Shown: positions 6,890 through 14,682 of the stretch, in pieces
Position numbering within the stretch: position 1 is the first letter of the stretch
Layout of the letters: the number at the start of each line of letters is the position of its first letter
Source: Trebonia kvetii
Lineage (GTDB): Bacteria > Actinomycetota > Actinomycetes > Streptosporangiales > Streptosporangiaceae
Direction of reading: 5' to 3'
NCBI RefSeq assembly: GCF_007827045.1
Contig: NZ_RPFW01000001.1
Coordinates: forward strand, 348,519 to 412,518
DNA: 64,000 nt
Translations under genes and position numbers: made by a program
The notes under the pieces: generated by a model
What the model saw: the letters and a program-made list of their open reading frames with translations, nothing else
The model's database searches: none
What the model was told of the DNA's origin: nothing

Positions 6890-8610
6890 TTATACGACCG
6901 GGATCGAACTGGCTTCGCCGCCGGTCTCCGCCGCGTCGTTCCGTGTGGCCTCCTCGGCCGCAACGCGGCGGCCGAGCACCAGCACTGCGAGGATCGCGCA
7001 GCCGAGTGCGATGCCGCCGCACGTCCACAGCATGAGGTCCATGCCGTGCACGAATGCGGTGCGTACCGTGTCGAGCAGCTCGGTGGAGCCGAGCTTGTTC
7101 GCCACGCCCACGCCCGCGCCGACGCTTGACTTGACAGCCGCCGCGGCCTGCCCGGGCAGCCCGGCCGCCGCGCCGGCCACGCCGCTGGCGTAGCTGGTAC
7201 TGATCACGGTGCCGAGCACCGCGACGCCGACCGTGGAGCCGACCTGGCGCATCGCCGTGAGCAGCGCCGACCCGGCACCGCTGCGCTCGGCGGACAGCGC
7301 GTCAAGCGCCACGCTCATCGCGGTCGGCATGACGAGGCCGAGGCCGAGGCCCGCCAGGGCGACCCAGGCGACCACGTAGCCGGTCGAGCTGCCGAGCCCG
7401 GTCAGCGCGCCGAGCCCCATCGCGGCGGCCATGATCAGGTACCCGGTCGTCACCAGCGCCCGCGGCCCTACCGCGCGCTGGCGAGCATCCCCTGGAGCGT
7501 GCTGCCGTCCCTGCGCGGGCGCCCGGTGGGACCCGTCGCGGGTCCGCCAGCGGTAGAGCGCCGCGGCGTGCCCAGGCGCGTGCCGCCCACCATGCCGATC
7601 AGCATGCCGCCGACCAGCGGGAGCAGCCGCAGGCCGCTGCCGAGCGCGTTCGCGCCGCGCACGTCCTGGAAGTACTGGGGCAGCGCGAAGAACAGGCCGA
7701 ACATCGCGAACGAGATCAGCGTGGCGAGGATCGTGCCGGACCGGAAGCTGGCCGACTTGAACAGCCGCAGGTCGGCGAGCGGCTGCCCGCCGCGGCGGGT
7801 GACCAGGCCCTCCACCAGGGGCAGCGCCACGGCGAGCGCGAGCACTCCGGCCGCGATCAGCCCGACGGCGAGCCCGTCCGACCAGCCGTCCTGGCCGGCC
7901 TTGATGAAGCCGTAGGTGAGCGCGACGAGGCCGGCGCTCGAGACGGCCAGGCCCGCCAGGTCGATGCGCGGCCGCACTGCGGAGCGCGACTCGGGCAGCA
8001 GGGTCACCACGGCGATCAGGGCGAGCACCACGACCGGGACGTTGATCAGGAAGACCGAGCCCCACCAGAAGTGGTCGAGCAGGTAGCCGCCGACGATCGG
8101 GCCGATCGGGAAGCTGAGCATGCTGGCACCGCCGATGGCAGCGACCGCACGCTGCCTGTCCGCACCCTCGAACAGCACGGGCAGCACGGAAAGGGCCAGC
8201 GGGAAAATGGCCGCCGCGCCGATGCCGAGCACCGCGCGGGCAGCGATCAGCGCGCCGGTCGACGTGGCGTAGGCACAGGCCAGGGAGGCGGCACCGAACA
8301 GCACAAGCGCGATGACCAGGATCCGCTTGCGGCCGTAGCGGTCGCCGAGCAGTCCGGCAGGCAGGATGAGGGCCGCCAGCACCAGGCTGTAGGAGTCGAC
8401 GATCCACTGCAGGTCGCCGGTGGAGGCGTGCAGGCTGACGGCCATGGACGGCAGTGCCAGGTTGAGCACGGTGAGGTCGAGTCCGACAACGAGCACGCTG
8501 GCGGCGATCGCCAGCAGCGCCCACCAGCGGCGAGCAGAATGCGTCACGTCGCCTGGGGCCGACTGCATGCGGGCGGGGTTCGCCCGGTTGCGGGAGAGCT
8601 TGGCATTCAT
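6890..8610 (-). pseudogene. DHA2-type (14-TM) MFS drug exporter, disrupted by an 89-bp insertion
   Basis: The N-terminal frame (8610 to about 7557) carries the first part of an EmrB/QacA-type exporter: the motif near LDLTVLNLALPSM, then GLLGDRYGRKR, and the antiporter motif region LGIGAAAIFPLALS. It ends early at TAG 7470-7468. The C-terminal frame (from about 7467 to the stop at 6890) continues with PRALVTTGYL, LGLGLVMPTA and later helices. Removing exactly the segment 7468-7556 joins the two frames in register. The ATG at 8610 has AAGGTGG upstream and is preferred to the GTG at 8622. A strong promoter and probable TetR operators lie upstream, and the TetR gene follows. The exporter should be non-functional unless this is an assembly error. 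Confidence 0.85.
7468..7556. repeat. 89-bp palindrome-ended insertion in the MFS gene
   Basis: The segment begins CTACCG and ends CGGTAG; on both sides a second block (CTGGCG / CGCCAG) continues the inverted repeat after a 4-nt offset. An internal GGACCCG-TCG-CGGGTCC hairpin lies at the right. Its length, 89, is exactly what is needed to restore the exporter frame when removed. It looks like a small non-autonomous palindromic element. Confidence 0.65.
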
Positions 8611-8641
8611 AGCAGCTACCACCTTCAGGAAGTCTCTCTCA

Positions 8642-8671
8642 AGTGAGAGTCACTGTCAAAATAGTGTCACT
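8642..8671. promoter_or_regulatory. Candidate TetR operators
   Basis: Two palindromes, AGTGA-GAG-TCACT (8642-8654) and AGTG-T-CACT (8663-8671), cover the -10 and start region of the exporter promoter. They share the AGTG/CACT half-site. Confidence 0.55.
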
Positions 8672-8689
8672 GCCTTTTGGATGTGTCAA
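8661..8689 (-). promoter_or_regulatory. Promoter of the exporter-tetR unit
   Basis: On the minus strand TTGACA (8689-8684), a 17-nt spacer and CACTAT (8666-8661): a consensus -35 and a good -10 for the housekeeping sigma factor, about 50 nt upstream of the exporter ATG. Confidence 0.7.
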
Positions 8690-8744
8690 CCATGCTGGTC
8701 AGGCGCACACCAGCGGCGTCGCCCGTAGAAAAGGCCGCCAACGC

Positions 8745-8790
8745 CGAACGGGTTCATGCTTCGCGTCGAGGCGAAGCATGAACCCGTTCG
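8745..8790 (-). terminator. Terminator of the ferredoxin operon
   Basis: A perfect 20-bp stem (8745-8764 with 8771-8790) and a 6-nt loop, just after the ferredoxin stop on the same strand. There is no U-tract. Confidence 0.85.
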
Positions 8791-8813
8791 GGATGGTGGG
8801 TATGGTCTAGGCG

Positions 8814-9014
8814 CTAGGCCTTCTGGAGGCGGAGCGCCAGGGTGGGGCAGGCGGAGACGGCGGCGCGGGCGTGACGCTCGAGGCCGGGCGGCAGCGGGCG
8901 GGGATCGACGATCGGGTAGCCCCACTCGTCGAGCTCGATCGCCTCGGGCAGCAGCTCGGCGCAGGCACCGTGGCCCTCGCAGTCGATGGGATTGACCAGG
9001 AGTTTTTCTGCCAT
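8814..9014 (-). CDS. Single-cluster ferredoxin, probably [3Fe-4S]
   Basis: 66 residues. Cys12, Cys18 and Cys56 are present in the pattern CEGHGAC ... ACP, with His15 where a 4Fe-4S ferredoxin would have the second Cys. This CxxHxxC arrangement is typical of the small actinobacterial [3Fe-4S] ferredoxins that serve P450s and other oxidoreductases. Its stop is followed by a strong hairpin, and its start lies 6 bp after the stop of the NuoF-like gene, so it is the last gene of a three-gene operon. Its likely partner is the NuoF-like flavoprotein rather than a P450, since no P450 is encoded in the window. Confidence 0.92.
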   Translation of the reverse strand: MAEKLLVNPIDCEGHGACAELLPEAIELDEWGYPIVDPRPLPPGLERHARAAVSACPTLALRLQKA

Positions 9015-9019
9015 AGGGG

Positions 9020-10339
9020 TCAGATCCAGTCTTCTTCCGTGCGGGCGGTCGCCTGCGGGACGGGGAGGAACGGCTCGGTTGAGGCCGCGGAGCAGCGGCC
9101 GCGCTTGTGGAAGTCGAGCTCGGCGGCGAACGTGCGCAGCGCGCTGCGCACGAACCGCGCGGTGCCGTCGGGGTGATGGCAGGCGCCGCGGCCGGTCACC
9201 AGGCCTGCCCAGCGCTCGACGTCCGCGAGCGTCTGCGGCCTGGCGCGGCCGCCCGCGATCTCGGCGAGCGCGGCGGCCATCCGGGGCAGGCCGTTCAGGC
9301 ACGGGCCGCACTGGCCCGCCGACTCCAGGGCCAGGTAGCGGACCACGCGGGCCGTCTCGACAAGGCCGCAGCGGCCGGCCGGCAGCGTGATCACGATGCC
9401 GGCGCCGACCCGGGACTGCGCCGTGGCCAGCGAACGGTTGTCCAGCGTCAGGATCCTGGCCTGCGCGCCGGTGAGCCAGGTGCCGTGGAAGCCGCCAAGC
9501 AGCACCGCCGCGTCGGGCGCCAGGTCACCGGTGAGCTCGCGCAGCGGTATGCCGAGCGGGACCTCGGTGATCCGCGGCTTGCCGTCGGCCCGCCTGACTG
9601 TCGTGAGCATGGAGCCGGGCTCGGCCTGGGTGCCGACCGAGCGGAACCAGCGCGGTCCCCTGCGGGCGATCAGCGCCAGGTGCGCGAGCGTCTCCACGTT
9701 CTGTACCAGCGTCGGCGCGCCGTTCAGGCCGCGCTCGGTGATCCGCGGCGGCACGAACGCCGGGATCGCCGGGCCGCCGGACAGGTGGCTGACCATGGCG
9801 GTCTCCTGGCCGGACAGGAACCGTGCGGGCGCCTCGGCGAGCGTGACGGCGACCCGGTCCACGCCGGCGGCCTGCCGCGCCTGGAGTGCCTCGTTAAGGC
9901 GGCTGCCGACGTCGCGCGCCCGGCTGGCGTGCGTGTAAACGATGGCGGTGTCCGCGCCGACCGCTTCCGCGGCTAGCTGCAGGCCGTCGAGCACCAGGTG
10001 CGGCGACAGCCACAGCAGCGTGGCGTCCTTGTCGCTCGCCGGCTCGGACTCGGCGCCGTTGGCGATCACCACCGGGGCGCGGCGGCGCTGGCGGGCCGCG
10101 TCGGACACGGCCTGGAGCTTGCGGTGCACGGGGAACGCGGCACCGCCGCGCCCAGTCAGGCCCGCGACCTCGATGTCCCTGATCAGGACGCCTTGCTGGT
10201 CGCGGTACGGCAGCCGGCCGTGCCTGTTGGCGTGCGCGTACCAGTCGTGGCTCCGCCTGCCGCCCGGCGCGTCGGGCGGGGGCAGGAGGCGGGGCAGCTC
10301 GGTCACGGCGTTCGGCGCGCTTTCTGTCATGGCGGTCAT
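9020..10339 (-). CDS. NuoF-like NADH:acceptor oxidoreductase (FMN and FeS domain protein)
   Basis: 439 residues. The FMN-binding glycine motif GRGGAAFP (63-70), NGAESEP (94-100) and an SLBB-like central part mark the NuoF / HoxF family; the C-terminal NuoF FeS-binding domain is at about 330-400. The N3-type cluster motif, normally ESCGxCxPC, reads ESAGQCGPC here, so only Cys344, Cys347 and Cys387 remain of four ligands. The protein lacks the thioredoxin-like and extra FeS domains of larger relatives. The ATG at 10339 overlaps the ferric-reductase-like stop as ATGA, so translation is coupled. Predicted flow: NAD(P)H to FMN to the altered cluster, then to the ferredoxin or the haem membrane protein. 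The direction is inferred. Confidence 0.88.
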   Translation of the reverse strand: MTAMTESAPNAVTELPRLLPPPDAPGGRRSHDWYAHANRHGRLPYRDQQGVLIRDIEVAGLTGRGGAAFPVHRKLQAVSDAARQRRRAPVVIANGAESEPASDKDATLLWLSPHLVLDGLQLAAEAVGADTAIVYTHASRARDVGSRLNEALQARQAAGVDRVAVTLAEAPARFLSGQETAMVSHLSGGPAIPAFVPPRITERGLNGAPTLVQNVETLAHLALIARRGPRWFRSVGTQAEPGSMLTTVRRADGKPRITEVPLGIPLRELTGDLAPDAAVLLGGFHGTWLTGAQARILTLDNRSLATAQSRVGAGIVITLPAGRCGLVETARVVRYLALESAGQCGPCLNGLPRMAAALAEIAGGRARPQTLADVERWAGLVTGRGACHHPDGTARFVRSALRTFAAELDFHKRGRCSAASTEPFLPVPQATARTEEDWI

Positions 10340-11016
10340 CGGCTGAGCGTCCTTTCGGGGCCGGGAACCTCGTCCCGCCTGGCACGGCTGTCTGCCTGGG
10401 CTTCGCGCTTGCCTGGCGTGGGCGCGCGGCGGTGGACCGCGTTCATCAGCAGGCCGACCCGCTCGGCGCGCGGCACGTCCTTGCCCGCGGCGGCCACGCG
10501 CCACCCAATGGCGGCGATCACCGCGACCGTGCAGGCCATCGCCAGCACGAACAGCAGGCCGTGGCGCAGGTCGCCGCTCGCGAAGACCGAGTGGAACCAG
10601 GCGACCGGCCAGCTCACGTAGGCGAGCAGATGGACGGCGCGCCACACTCGGCGCGACAGGTGCCTGCGCAGCAGGCTCGTCACGATGACGGCGAGCATCA
10701 GGTCGAAGCCCACCGCACCGAGGCCGAGCCACAGCCGCTCGTATGGCGACGCGAGCGGCACCACGGCGGAGATGATCGGGATGTGCACGTATCCGTCGAC
10801 GACGGCGGTGATGACGTGGACCGCCACGAAGGCCACGGCGAGCAACGACAGGTTCCTGTGCAGTCCGGTCACCGCGAACCGCGGCAGCCCGGGCAGTCTC
10901 CCCTGCCTGGTGACGAGGAGGCCGAGCAGGAGGACCGCGGTCAGCAGCAGCAGCGAGACCACGCCGGTGGCGCGGCTCGTGTACCAGAGCGCGGTCGAGG
11001 AGTTGATTCCAGTCAC
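10336..11016 (-). CDS. Ferric-reductase-like transmembrane haem protein
   Basis: 226 residues with about six membrane helices. It belongs to the ferric reductase / NADPH-oxidase / cytochrome b-like superfamily: paired histidines suited to haem ligation in LHRNLSLLAVAFVAVHV (helix 2-3) and RAVHLLAYVSWPVAWFHS (helix 4-5). No FAD or NAD domain is fused, so electrons must come from a partner, and the next two genes provide one. The tail after about residue 200 is basic and disordered. GTG or ATG choices near 11016 are all close to the first helix. This trio of haem membrane protein, NuoF-like protein and ferredoxin recurs in actinomycetes; the physiological acceptor is not established to my knowledge. 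Confidence 0.88.
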   Translation of the reverse strand: MTGINSSTALWYTSRATGVVSLLLLTAVLLLGLLVTRQGRLPGLPRFAVTGLHRNLSLLAVAFVAVHVITAVVDGYVHIPIISAVVPLASPYERLWLGLGAVGFDLMLAVIVTSLLRRHLSRRVWRAVHLLAYVSWPVAWFHSVFASGDLRHGLLFVLAMACTVAVIAAIGWRVAAAGKDVPRAERVGLLMNAVHRRAPTPGKREAQADSRARRDEVPGPERTLSR

Positions 11017-11418
11017 GATGACCAGGATGCGTGGTGAAGCCCAGCGTCGGATACGAAGCGCCTATGAGCCTCCTCTGAGGCAACTGTCCGGCCTCTGTAT
11101 CACCGCTGATCGACTTTGGTCGCTATTCGTGTCCATTCGATTACTATTGGTTGCTGTTCCTTGCCGGTTTTCTTTGCTGGCCGGGGTTTTGGGTGCGGCC
11201 TTGGTTAACGGACCGTAACGGCTGCTATCCCCCGGCTTCATCAATGGTGTGCCTTGTGAGGCGCCTCGTCCATGGCGCGGGTAGTCACCGTGCAGGTAAC
11301 TTCGCCTGAAGCGACGCGCACGTCGAGACCCGGCGTTAGCAACGCGTTAGCAACGGAAGATCTTTGTTGCCCAGGTAGTTAACATGATCGACACATTTGG
11401 AAACCTGATTGTTACGAG
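11017..11418. other. Divergent intergenic region between the electron-transfer operon and the GH63 gene
   Basis: No gene seen. It contains a small stem near 11070-11083 (GCCTC/GAGGC), repeated TAACGG near 11205-11220, and a perfect 11-bp tandem duplication at 11333-11354. The AT-richer stretch 11350-11415 probably holds the promoter of the GH63 gene, but I could not place a convincing -35/-10 pair. Confidence 0.5.
11333..11354. promoter_or_regulatory. Tandem 11-bp repeat, candidate operator
   Basis: GCGTTAGCAAC occurs twice head to tail with no spacer, one helical turn apart, 65 bp upstream of the GH63 start. A site for a multimeric activator or repressor is plausible. Confidence 0.4.
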
Positions 11419-12753
11419 ATGACTGGGTCACTATCTATCGCCGCCCGGGCGGCATACATCTTGCGGGACAACAGCACCGGCCTGATCACTAAGGCGGCCC
11501 CCGCCCTCTACCCCCACCAATGGAGCTGGGACGCGGCGTTCAACGCGATCGGCCTGGCCGCCGTGGATCTTCCCCGAGCCCGTCTTGAACTTGACTCCCT
11601 GTTTTCCGGCCAGTGGCGCAACGGGCTGCTGCCGCACATTGTGTTCGACCCCGCCGCGGACGGGTACTGGCCGGGACCCGCGCAGTGGGAGTGCGCCACG
11701 CTAAGCGAGGAGGCGCCGTCCGCGCCCGCCACCAGCGGGATCATCGACCCGCCGGTGCACGCGATCGCGGTCGACCGGATCCTGGCGGTCGCCAGGGCGG
11801 CGGGCGGCCCCGAGGCGGAGCGCACCGAAGCATGGGCCGCGCACCTGTACCCGAAGCTGCTCGCCTGGCATCGGTTCCTCGCCCGTGACCGGGCGGACAA
11901 GCAGACCGGGCTGATCACCTTGTTCCACGGCTGGGAGTCGGGCACCGACAACTCGCCCCGCTGGGACGCGCCGTACGCGGCGGTGGAGGTCGGCCCGTCG
12001 CTTCCTTCCTATGTAAGGAAGGACAAGGCGCACGTGGCGAACGCCGGACAGCGGCCGACCGACCGCGAGTACGACCGCTACCTGTGGCTTGTCGAGGAGG
12101 CCAAGCGGGCCTCCTACGATGCCGGGCTGCTGCGCCAGACCGGGTCCTTCCAGGTGGGCGACGTGCTGTTCACGGCGATCTTCGCCCGCGCCTGCGATCT
12201 GCTTGCGAAGCTGGCGGTTCACCTGCGCAAGGCGAACGACGCCGCCGAGCTCAAGGATTTCGCGGCCGAGGCACGGGCGGCGGTTTTCTGTCATGTCGAT
12301 GAGGCGTCGGGCCTGGCCGCCGACGTTGACCTGCGCACCGAGACCTGGCTACGGACGGAGACGATCGCCGGCTTCGCGCCGCTGATCGCCGGCGGTATGC
12401 CGCTCGAGCTGCGCAGGCGGCAAGTGGACATGCTGCTCGGCCAGCGCTGGGCCGGGCACCCGTCGTTCAAGTACGCCCTGCCGCCGTCGACCTCGCCGTG
12501 CTCGTCGGCGTACAACCCGGCGTGCTACTGGCGCGGGCCGGTGTGGCCGGTCTTCACCTGGCTGCTGACCTGGGCGCTGTCCAGGTCCAGCGAGCCGGGC
12601 GCCGCGTCGGCACTGCGCGAGGCATCGCTCGCCCAGCTCGCCGACGAGACGTTCGCCGAGTATTACCACCCGGTGACCGGCGAGCCGCTCGGCTCGCTGC
12701 ACCAGTCCTGGACCGCCGCCGCCGCCCTCGACTGGCTTTTCGACGAGGCCTAG
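11419..12753 (+). CDS. GH63-family hydrolase, mannosylglycerate / glucosylglycerate hydrolase type
   Basis: 444 residues, the length of the actinobacterial glucosylglycerate hydrolases. The family releases hexose from glyceryl glycosides used as compatible solutes or methylglucose-lipopolysaccharide precursors. The (alpha/alpha)6-barrel motifs are clear: YPHQWSWDAAF (31-41), WESGTDNSPRWD (172-183, with the probable catalytic acid), YWRGPVWPVFTWLL (370-383) and EYYHPVTGEPLGSLHQSW (414-431, with the probable catalytic base Glu). There is no signal peptide, so it is cytoplasmic. The gene stands alone, convergent with apbE. The exact substrate (mannosyl-, glucosylglycerate or a relative) is inference from length and motif similarity. 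Confidence 0.82.
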   Translation: MTGSLSIAARAAYILRDNSTGLITKAAPALYPHQWSWDAAFNAIGLAAVDLPRARLELDSLFSGQWRNGLLPHIVFDPAADGYWPGPAQWECATLSEEAPSAPATSGIIDPPVHAIAVDRILAVARAAGGPEAERTEAWAAHLYPKLLAWHRFLARDRADKQTGLITLFHGWESGTDNSPRWDAPYAAVEVGPSLPSYVRKDKAHVANAGQRPTDREYDRYLWLVEEAKRASYDAGLLRQTGSFQVGDVLFTAIFARACDLLAKLAVHLRKANDAAELKDFAAEARAAVFCHVDEASGLAADVDLRTETWLRTETIAGFAPLIAGGMPLELRRRQVDMLLGQRWAGHPSFKYALPPSTSPCSSAYNPACYWRGPVWPVFTWLLTWALSRSSEPGAASALREASLAQLADETFAEYYHPVTGEPLGSLHQSWTAAAALDWLFDEA

Positions 12754-12785
12754 CGCGCCGTCCACCGTCTGGTCGCCGGTGGCGG

Positions 12786-13838
12786 TCAGGCGGGGTCTGC
12801 TGGCCAGCCGGCGAGGGTATGGACGGTGCCGTCCTGGGCTACTAGGCGGGACGGGAGCTTGAGGCCGCTCAGCCACGGGAGTGCCTGACGGCCCCTGATG
12901 ATCGCGGCGGTCGCCGCGGTGTTCGCATCGGCGCAGGTGGCGGCGGCCACCGAGACGGTACGCCAGACCGGCGCGGCAGGGCGACCGGTGCGCGGGTCGA
13001 GGATGTGGTGCAGGATGTCGCCGCCGCGCCGCCAGCGCCGCGCGGCCGTTGACGACGTGGCCAGGCCGCCGTCGCGGATCGTCACCACCTGGCTAGGCCC
13101 GCCTGGCGGCTCGTCGGGCAGCGCCGTCCTGTCCTGCACCCTGATCCGCCAGCCGCCCTCGGGCGGCTCCCCCGCGACGGCGGTGTCACCGCCCAGGCTG
13201 ACAAGCACGCCGCAGCCGAGCCGCTCCGCGATCCTCGCAGCCGACCGATCGGCCGCCCACCCCTTCACAGTCGCCCCCAGATCGAGCTGAACCCCGGCCG
13301 GCACGGTGAGCCGCATTCGGGCCAGGTCCACCCGGACCGCCCGCCAGCCTGGGATGACCCGCACCCCGAGCCGGCCGCGCAGCGGGGTCACCGTCGCGTC
13401 GGCCACCGCGAGCCCGTCACCGCCAGGCCCCCCCGCGCCAAGCTCGGCGAAGTCCCTGTCATACCCGAGCGCAGCGAGCGCACCGCCCACTGTCGGATCC
13501 ACGTCGCCGTCGGTCAGCTGCGCCGCCCGCAGCGACACCGCCACGGCCTCCGCGAGCAGCGGGCTCACAGAAACGGTGACCTCCCGCGCGGCGCCCCGAG
13601 CCGCAGTCCCCACCGCGACAAGCTCGGAATCAGACCGGAACCGAGAGCAAGCCAGGTCAAGCGCCAGCAAGTCGGCCTCAAGCAATTCCCGCGCCGCAGC
13701 AACCACGCCTGGATCGGTTACCACGAGCTGGACAAGAAACCCCAAAGCCGTCCAGGCAGAGAACCCGAGCGAGCCGTCGCCCGCCGATGGGACCTCAACC
13801 TCAGGCTCCGACAGTTCACCTCTGAGCATGCCTACCAC
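12786..13838 (-). CDS. apbE: FAD:protein FMN transferase (ApbE family)
   Basis: 350 residues. ApbE attaches FMN to Thr/Ser of target flavoproteins. Family landmarks are present in order: LDLGATVKGWAADR (about 210), LVSLGGD (about 235), GGLATSSTAARRWRRGG, HHILDPRTGRPA (about 285) and the metal-binding ATCADANTAATAA (about 310). No signal peptide or lipobox is visible, unlike many secreted ApbE proteins. No FMN-binding target domain is encoded nearby; the neighbouring Ser/Gly-rich protein lacks the acceptor consensus. The ferric-reductase-like operon 2 kb away is a possible client system, but that is inference. The start at 13838 gives a plausible N-terminus; an ATG three codons later is possible. 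Confidence 0.9.
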   Translation of the reverse strand: MVGMLRGELSEPEVEVPSAGDGSLGFSAWTALGFLVQLVVTDPGVVAAARELLEADLLALDLACSRFRSDSELVAVGTAARGAAREVTVSVSPLLAEAVAVSLRAAQLTDGDVDPTVGGALAALGYDRDFAELGAGGPGGDGLAVADATVTPLRGRLGVRVIPGWRAVRVDLARMRLTVPAGVQLDLGATVKGWAADRSAARIAERLGCGVLVSLGGDTAVAGEPPEGGWRIRVQDRTALPDEPPGGPSQVVTIRDGGLATSSTAARRWRRGGDILHHILDPRTGRPAAPVWRTVSVAAATCADANTAATAAIIRGRQALPWLSGLKLPSRLVAQDGTVHTLAGWPADPA

Positions 13839-13856
13839 CTCCCAGGAGCGGGGAAC

Positions 13857-13908
13857 CGGGGAGATTTTCCGCCGGCCTTGCGAAGGAGCGCGGGCGGAAA
13901 TCTTCCCC
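13857..13908 (-). terminator. Hairpin between the Ser/Gly-rich gene and apbE
   Basis: About 16 bp of pairing with small bulges (GGGGAGATTTTCCGCC against GGCGGAAATCTTCCCC) around a 19-nt loop. It lies after the Ser/Gly-rich stop and before the apbE start, so it may end or attenuate the upstream transcript. Confidence 0.6.
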
Positions 13909-13922
13909 GAGCGCCCGGTCAG

Positions 13923-14477
13923 TCACGACCCGCCCGAGGTAGAGCCGCCACCGCCACCGCCGAATTGCGGCGGATTGCCCGGCGCCTGGAAGCCCCCCTG
14001 GTCGCCCGTCGAGCTGCTGTTGGAGTCACCCGACGAGCCATCGGAGGAGCCCGTCCCTGACGAACCGGACGAGCCGGACGAGCTGGACGAGCCGGCACCG
14101 GAAGACGATGAGCCGCTCCCGGTCGTCGATGAGCCGTTTCCCGATTGGGTCACCGCCGCGTGGCTAGATCCCGGCAGCATCGCCGCTACAACGCCGACCG
14201 CTACCACGCTGGCAGCCGTCAGGGTCACAGTGGTCGCGTTCAGCCGACGCCGGCCCTGCTCCCGCTCGGCGACTGCGTGTGCGACCTGACGCGCCGCGGC
14301 GCGATCTGACGTGCCACGGTGGCCCGACCACGGGTTCTCCGGCGCCAGCCTGCCGCCGTCCGGCCCTGTGGCGTCCGGCGCTGTGGCGTCCGGCGCGGGC
14401 CGGGCGGCGCGCTGAGCCTTCGCTTCCGGAGCACTGGAAGCTCGCTGCCCGGCGGCGTTCGTGTCACGGCTGTTCAC
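13923..14477 (-). CDS. Ser/Gly-rich single-pass membrane protein, unknown function
   Basis: 184 residues. A charged, Ala/Pro-rich cytoplasmic segment (1-78) is followed by one membrane helix (about 81-101, TTVTLTAASVVAVGVVAAML) and an extracytoplasmic tail of nearly pure Ser, Gly and Thr ending in Gly-rich and Asn/Pro/Gln segments. The tail could be a cell-wall spanning or heavily modified linker. It lies upstream of apbE on the same strand, with a hairpin between them. SSGAG in the tail resembles, but does not match, the ApbE acceptor motif (which needs GA followed by Ser or Thr). I know no functional family for it. Confidence 0.75.
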   Translation of the reverse strand: MNSRDTNAAGQRASSAPEAKAQRAARPAPDATAPDATGPDGGRLAPENPWSGHRGTSDRAAARQVAHAVAEREQGRRRLNATTVTLTAASVVAVGVVAAMLPGSSHAAVTQSGNGSSTTGSGSSSSGAGSSSSSGSSGSSGTGSSDGSSGDSNSSSTGDQGGFQAPGNPPQFGGGGGGSTSGGS

Positions 14478-14682
14478 GTATGACAGTCTGACACTGACTG
14501 CTGTAGGCGCTTTTGGGGAAGTTTCTCAGAGTCGTCTGAGTGCCGGGCGTCTGCTGGGCGCCGGGCGCGGCCGGCAGCCGGGGTCGCCGGGCTGGCCAGA
14601 GGGGCCGGGCACGCCCGGCGGCCGGGGACTACCTGGCCGGACTGGGGTTTGCCGGGCCGGGGGTAGCTGCCAGTATTGAGCA

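Noticed and set aside
8661..8689. Alternative promoter using TTGACA closer to the exporter gene (about 8653-8658)
   Set aside because: A TTGACA-like hexamer exists there on the minus strand, but no acceptable -10 follows at 16-18 nt, whereas the upstream pair has a 17-nt spacer.
14478..14682. Terminators in the GC-rich divergent region before the acyl-CoA synthetase pseudogene
   Set aside because: Several short GC stems can be drawn, but they overlap one another and none is better than expected in this composition.
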